Below, in pieces: positions 59,834 through 64,000 of a stretch of 64,000 nucleotides of DNA; positions within the stretch are counted from its first letter, which is position 1, and the number at the start of each line of letters is the position of its first letter. Source of the stretch: Neobittarella massiliensis (ex Bilen et al. 2018) (GTDB lineage Bacteria > Bacillota > Clostridia > Oscillospirales > Ruminococcaceae); NCBI RefSeq assembly GCF_900289145.1, contig NZ_OKQO01000001.1, positions 434,001-498,000 on the forward strand, given 5' to 3'. A program made the translations under genes and the position numbers. The notes below the pieces were generated by a model. It did not search any database and had not been told where the DNA came from. It saw only the letters and a program-made list of their open reading frames with translations.

Positions 59834-60636
59834 AAAAGAGAAGCTCCCTCTTTTCAAAAGTCTATATTGCCGTGGTGCTGGCCTTTTTGTATCTGCCCAT
59901 CATGGTACTGGTGGTATTTTCGTTTAACCAGTCTAAGAGCAGGGCGGTGTTTACCGGCTTTACGCTGGATTGGTACCAGAAGCTGTTCCACAACGAGGCG
60001 ATCATGTCCGCCCTGCTCAACAGCCTGATCGTGGCGGTCATCTCGTCGGTGGTGGCCACGGTGCTGGGTACGCTGGCGGCGGTGGGCATCCACGCCATGA
60101 ACCGGCGTATGCGCAGCATGGTAATGAACCTGACTAATATCCCGGTCATCAACCCCGAGATCGTCACCGGCGTCTCGCTGATGCTGATGTTCGTATTTTT
60201 AAAGATGGGTTTTGGTCTCACTACGCTGGTGGTGGCCCACACCACCTTTAATGTGCCTTATGTCATCTTATCGGTGATGCCTAAACTGCGGCAGATGGAC
60301 GTGTTTCAGGTAGAGGCCGCCCAGGACCTGGGCTGTAACCCCACTCAGGCGTTTTTTAAGGTGGTCATCCCCGAGATCATGCCGGGCATCATGTCGGGCT
60401 TCCTCATCTCACTTACCTACTCCTTCGACGACTTCATCATCAGCCACTTTGTGGCCGGGCCCACCGCCCAAACACTGCCGCTGGCTATTTTCTCGATGAC
60501 CCGCAAAAAGGTGAGCCCCGAGATCAATGCGCTCTCCACCATCATGTTCGTGGCGATCCTGGCGGTACTGCTGCTCATCAACATCGCCGACATCCGCCGT
60601 GAGAGCAAGAAAAAAAGGGGGGTGCAGCGCCGTTGA
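59830..60636 (+). CDS. potC: polyamine ABC transporter permease PotC
   Basis: The 268-residue permease has six helices, the EAA loop EAAQDLGCNPTQAFFKVVIPEIMPGI and the PotC-type ending FDDFIISHFVAGPTAQTLPLAIFSMTRKKVSPEINALST. It overlaps potB and potD by four bases each, so translation is coupled. Confidence 0.94.
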   Translation: MKKRSSLFSKVYIAVVLAFLYLPIMVLVVFSFNQSKSRAVFTGFTLDWYQKLFHNEAIMSALLNSLIVAVISSVVATVLGTLAAVGIHAMNRRMRSMVMNLTNIPVINPEIVTGVSLMLMFVFLKMGFGLTTLVVAHTTFNVPYVILSVMPKLRQMDVFQVEAAQDLGCNPTQAFFKVVIPEIMPGIMSGFLISLTYSFDDFIISHFVAGPTAQTLPLAIFSMTRKKVSPEINALSTIMFVAILAVLLLINIADIRRESKKKRGVQRR

Positions 60637-61883
60637 AAAAACGCGTACTCAGCCTGATACTGGCCCTGTGCACAGTTTTTTCGGTCTGCTTTGCCAGCCT
60701 GCCCGCTGCGGCGGCTGCCGGCAGCAGTAAAACGAAATACAGCTTTGATAAGAGCGGGATAGACTACCAGAAGTTTAAAGGCAAAGGCGTCTCGATAAAC
60801 GTCTACAACTGGGGCCTCTACATCGCCGAAGGCGAAGACGGCGGTATGAACGTCGTTAAGGAATTTGAAGAGCTCACCGGTATCAAGGTCAATTACACCA
60901 TGTACGCCACCAACGAGGAGATGTACGCCAAGCTCAAGAGCGGCGGTGCCAAGTACGATGTGATCTTCCCCTCCGACTACATGGTGGGGCGGATGATCGA
61001 GGAGGATATGATCCTGCCGCTGGACTTTGACAATATCCCCAACTACGACCGCTATATCGACGACTCGTTTAAAAATCTGGAGTACGACCCACAAAACCTG
61101 TATTCGGTCCCCTATACTTGGGGTATCGTGGGCATTCTCTACAACGCCGATCTGGTCAAGAAACCAGTGGATAGCTGGGACATTTTGTGGGATCCCGACT
61201 ATACCGGCGATATCCTGATGTTCAACAATTCCCGCGACGCATTCGGTATCGCCCTCAAACGGTTGGGCTATTCGATGAATACCACCGATAAAAAACAGTT
61301 ACAGGAAGCTGCCGAGAGCTTAAAAAAGCAGAAGACAGTGGTACAGGCTTACGTTATGGATGAGATCTTCGATAAGCTGGGCGCCGGTGAGGCGGCGATC
61401 GCCCCCTACTATGCCGGAGACTACCCGCTGATCAAGGCCGATAACCCCGCCATCGAGTTCGCCGTGCCCAAAGAGGGAACCAACCGCTTTGTAGATGCCG
61501 TCTGTATCCCGAAAGACTGCAACAACAAAGAGGCGGCGGAGCTGTTTATCAATTTTTTGTGTGATCCGGTCGTCGGGTACGAAAACTTTCTGACTATCGG
61601 CTATTCCTCGCCCAACAAAGGCACCTACGATATGTTGCCCGATATGTATAAAAAGAACGAGGCACTGTACCCCGACCAGCAGGTCTTGGACAATGCCGAG
61701 GGCTTTATCAACCTGGATACCGAGACTAACGAGTATACCCAGCAGCTGTGGACCGAGGTGCTCAGCGACGATCAACATGTGAACAAATGGCTGATCCCTA
61801 TTTTTATCACGGCTGCACTGGGTGCGTCGCTGTATATAAATATCAGCCGCACTGTAAAGAAACGCCGCGGTACCTATAAGTAA
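60633..61883 (+). CDS. potD: PotD polyamine-binding protein with C-terminal membrane anchor
   Basis: The 416-residue protein starts with a cleavable signal peptide (about residues 1-28, no lipobox), then the PotD fold: NVYNWGLYIAEGEDGG, YDVIFPSDYMVGRMIEEDMILPLD, YSVPYTWGIVGILYN, MFNNSRDAFGIALKRLGYS and FVDAVCIPKDCNNKEAAELFINFL. The C-terminal 35 residues form a hydrophobic helix (LIPIFITAALGASLYI) followed by KKRRG, a membrane anchor. PotD proteins of Gram-positives are usually lipid-anchored at the N terminus. The start is TTG overlapping the potC stop (TTGA). Confidence 0.93.
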   Translation: MKKRVLSLILALCTVFSVCFASLPAAAAAGSSKTKYSFDKSGIDYQKFKGKGVSINVYNWGLYIAEGEDGGMNVVKEFEELTGIKVNYTMYATNEEMYAKLKSGGAKYDVIFPSDYMVGRMIEEDMILPLDFDNIPNYDRYIDDSFKNLEYDPQNLYSVPYTWGIVGILYNADLVKKPVDSWDILWDPDYTGDILMFNNSRDAFGIALKRLGYSMNTTDKKQLQEAAESLKKQKTVVQAYVMDEIFDKLGAGEAAIAPYYAGDYPLIKADNPAIEFAVPKEGTNRFVDAVCIPKDCNNKEAAELFINFLCDPVVGYENFLTIGYSSPNKGTYDMLPDMYKKNEALYPDQQVLDNAEGFINLDTETNEYTQQLWTEVLSDDQHVNKWLIPIFITAALGASLYINISRTVKKRRGTYK

Positions 61884-61914
61884 ATATGCTCTGCCGATCA
61901 GTGTGATCGGTCTA

Positions 61915-61950
61915 TGGCGCGCTGTCACGTTGGTGACGGCGCGCTTTTTT
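61915..61950 (+). terminator. terminator of potABCD
   Basis: GCGCGCTGTCAC pairs with GTGACGGCGCGC and is followed by TTTTTT. Confidence 0.9.
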
Positions 61951-62148
61951 GTACGACACCTATAGACGCTATATGGCCGGGAATGCAGATCTTTTCCTAA
62001 GTATACATTTCGCCCATAAATACCTCGGGATGTGCAACAATAAGGAGAAGTTGTGTCGATATATGTCGAAATTATGAAAAGGGTGATAAAATGGAGAAAG
62101 CTGGAAGTATGGCACCGATGACAGATCGGTGCAGTTTCGAGGTGGCGT

Positions 62149-64000
62149 ATGCGTATAAAGTGTCGGCCGATCGGTTTGTTTTTGGCATTTCTATTTTGCC
62201 TGCAGTTAGCTTTTGGTTGCTGGCAGGTCTTTGCCCAGCCGGTGTCTGCTGCATCAACGCCTCAACCGGTAGAACTGCCCGGTGATGGCCCGGTTGTGGT
62301 ACAGGCATCTCTCTCGCAGAGAGCCGCTGCCCCCGGTAAGGCGCCTATACAGATAGATGTGGCACTGGCCGACGGCACTGCGGCTGGCGCACAGATCGAT
62401 TCGGTCGAGATACAGCTGGCGGCGCAGGGGAGCAGCAGCGGCCTGCAGTGGACGCGCCCCGATTTGAGCGATCCCCAAATATACGAACAGGAGGTGGCCT
62501 CCAACAGCCATTTGCCGTCAGTATACGCCGATGAAGGAATGTTTATCGATGGTGGCGGTGGCGTGCCCGACCGCACCTTTGCCGGCTATTTTTCCTCGCC
62601 GCTGCCCGGGGGACCGGTCGCGATCTGCGGCTTTACCTTAACAGCCAAGCTGGGTACACAAGATGTGCAGGAGAGCTATACGCTCACTGTGATGCTCGGC
62701 GATACGAGCGGGGATACCTATACCTACCAAACAGTATTTTCTCTTTCGGCGCTGGTAAAAAAGCCGGTCATCCAGCTCAATAAAGCGGCGCCGACAGCAG
62801 AGTATACCGGCAGTGTGACCGTAACTTTTGATAAGGGCAGCGGTGCCCTGAAAAAAGACGGCGGTGTACAGGCCGATATAGTCAGCGGCACAGTACTCGA
62901 CCAACCGGGCAGCTATCAGCTCACCGTTACCGATGCGGCGCAAAACCAGGCGGTGGCTGTTTTCACTATACAGCAGACCGTACAGCTGCCCCGTGAGATC
63001 GCCATGCAGGCGCTGCCTCAAAAAACGGTGTATGCAGCAGGAGAACTGCTGGAGGTCGATGGCGGCAGCATCCTCTGTACCTACCCCGACGGCGACCAGC
63101 AGACGGTGCCGCTCGCTCTGGATATGTGCAGTCCCACTGGGCCGTTTGCGGCCAATACCACCCAACAGATCGCGGTCTACTATCAGGGTCAGTCCACGCA
63201 GTTTTCGGTGCAGGTAGGGGAGCGGACACTGACCGGAATCGAGATCGCGGAAGAACCCAAAACATCGTATATAGAAGGAGAGATATTCACAGCTGTTGGC
63301 GGCAAGCTTTTGTGCCGGTACAGCGACGGCAGTGCCCAGCAGCTGGATATCGATCCCGCCTGGTGCAGCGGCTATCGGGCCGATGTAATCGGCCCGGCGG
63401 CGATAACAGTGACGTATGGCGGCCACACGGTCAGCTACGATATCACCGTGCGGCAAAAACAGCTGCAAAAGCTGGCATTCTCTGCATTGCCGAGCAAACT
63501 GCAGTACACACAGGGCCAACCGCTTGACCTCACTGGTGGAGAGCTGCAGCTCACCTACGATAATGGGGAGACCGACCGGCTGCCGCTACTTTTTTCTTAC
63601 TGTATCGGTTATGATCCACAGCAGTTGGGCCAGCAACAGATCACTGTTACCTATGATGGCCGACAGCTTTCGTTTTCGGTGTTGGTGCTCGCTCCGCGAC
63701 CGACGGGGATCGAGTTGACTGCCCCTTACAAGAGCGATTATTTTCCCGGTCAGCCGCTCGACGTCACCGGCGGTAAAGTCACGCTGCTGTATCCCGATGG
63801 CAAAAGAGAAACAGTAGATCTGACTGCCGCTATGTGCACGGGCTTTACGAGCAGTCATCCGGGGACGTGCACGGTAACGGTACAGTGGGGCGGTCTGCAG
63901 ACCAGCTTTACTGTGCGGGTGAAGGTGGCAGCGGTGTTGGCGATCGCTGTACATTCCCCGCCGCAAAAGCAGACGTATATCCAGGGTCAGCCGCTTTTAC
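62149..64000 (+). CDS. secreted Ig-like (Big_3) repeat surface protein, 3' truncated
   Basis: The frame is open from 62149 to the window end (more than 617 residues). A signal peptide (RPIGLFLALFLFCLQLAFGC..., cleavage near AQPVSAA) leads into a beta-rich domain (about 45-225) and then Ig-like repeats of about 75-90 residues starting near 285. Each has the pattern Y-x-x-G-x-x-L-D-x-x-G-G ... Y-x-D-G ... G-x-x-x-I-T-V-x-Y, as in bacterial Ig-like group 3 domains. At least four repeats and the start of a fifth are seen. It is probably a large cell-surface adhesin or enzyme. The ribosome binding site GAGGTGG is moderate, and the gene continues beyond the window. Confidence 0.85.
   Translation, partial: MRIKCRPIGLFLAFLFCLQLAFGCWQVFAQPVSAASTPQPVELPGDGPVVVQASLSQRAAAPGKAPIQIDVALADGTAAGAQIDSVEIQLAAQGSSSGLQWTRPDLSDPQIYEQEVASNSHLPSVYADEGMFIDGGGGVPDRTFAGYFSSPLPGGPVAICGFTLTAKLGTQDVQESYTLTVMLGDTSGDTYTYQTVFSLSALVKKPVIQLNKAAPTAEYTGSVTVTFDKGSGALKKDGGVQADIVSGTVLDQPGSYQLTVTDAAQNQAVAVFTIQQTVQLPREIAMQALPQKTVYAAGELLEVDGGSILCTYPDGDQQTVPLALDMCSPTGPFAANTTQQIAVYYQGQSTQFSVQVGERTLTGIEIAEEPKTSYIEGEIFTAVGGKLLCRYSDGSAQQLDIDPAWCSGYRADVIGPAAITVTYGGHTVSYDITVRQKQLQKLAFSALPSKLQYTQGQPLDLTGGELQLTYDNGETDRLPLLFSYCIGYDPQQLGQQQITVTYDGRQLSFSVLVLAPRPTGIELTAPYKSDYFPGQPLDVTGGKVTLLYPDGKRETVDLTAAMCTGFTSSHPGTCTVTVQWGGLQTSFTVRVKVAAVLAIAVHSPPQKQTYIQGQPLL

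Noticed and set aside
62091-62285. Separate small gene before the Ig-like protein
   Set aside because: An ATG with AAAGGG upstream exists, but the frame overlaps the signal peptide of the large protein, which is clearly the coding frame from 62149.

Overview
The window is a chromosomal segment of a Gram-positive bacterium, most likely a GC-rich member of the Clostridia (Oscillospiraceae/Ruminococcaceae-like). The evidence is the ctsR-mcsA-mcsB-clpC operon, a DnaD-type plus DnaC/DnaI-type helicase-loader pair, a PASTA protein with a zinc ribbon, the rpsF-ssb-rpsR operon, strong AGGAGG ribosome binding sites, many TTG starts and sigma-A type promoters. Most of the sequence is GC-rich with CGC/GCC-biased codons. 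The first gene and the stretch around 47.5-48.8 kb are clearly AT-richer and look acquired or eroded.

Layout. 0-1.7 kb: end of a surface-polysaccharide locus (GtrII-like membrane protein). 1.8-3.6 kb: a PASTA receptor whose kinase domain lacks the catalytic residues. 3.7-7 kb, minus strand: rpsF-ssb-rpsR, galU and a RING/zinc-ribbon membrane protein. 7.3-9.8 kb: prfB, a serine recombinase and a small DNA-binding-only relative of it. 9.9-11.9 kb, minus strand: helicase-loader pair. 12-18.6 kb: PHP phosphoesterase, TSCPD protein, the CtsR regulon (protein-arginine phosphorylation and ClpC proteolysis) and an FlK-like thioesterase. 18.8-25.4 kb: MATE exporter, XRE-regulated membrane protein, ANT(6)-type aminoglycoside nucleotidyltransferase, and a DUF4358-MBOAT-DHHW surface acylation operon. 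26.2-33.8 kb: nth, DUF2752, glyA, rarA, and a thiol/sulfur redox module (CoA-disulfide reductase-rhodanese, a Cys-rich Crp-type regulator, thioredoxin).

33.9-38.5 kb, minus strand: ECF sigma/anti-sigma pair, a MATE exporter behind an attenuator-like leader, and an orphan amino-acid-binding lipoprotein behind a possible Arg-rich leader peptide. 38.57-39.91 kb: five tandem copies of a ~282-bp repeat, noncoding as far as I can tell, directly upstream of a YdeI/OmpD-type gene. 40.8-41.3 kb: probable gene remnant. 41.6-47.5 kb: HxlR-S66 peptidase pair, GyrI-like protein, aspA with a divergent Lrp regulator, and three unidentified minus-strand genes. 47.75 kb: tRNA-Pro(GGG), followed by a decayed AT-rich gene with in-frame stops.

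48.8-57.5 kb: a double-GntR regulator, a Cache-GGDEF-EAL protein, a TetR-ABC exporter operon with a perfect 18-bp-arm operator, and two Cys-rich paralogues. 57.8-61.9 kb: potABCD polyamine importer with a C-terminally anchored PotD. 62.1 kb to the end: the start of a large secreted Ig-like repeat protein that runs off the window.

No single undisputed new system stands out. The best candidates for something undescribed are the 282-bp repeat array, the pseudokinase PASTA receptor, the resolvase/DNA-binding-only paralogue pair, the MATE leader and the Cys-rich protein pair.
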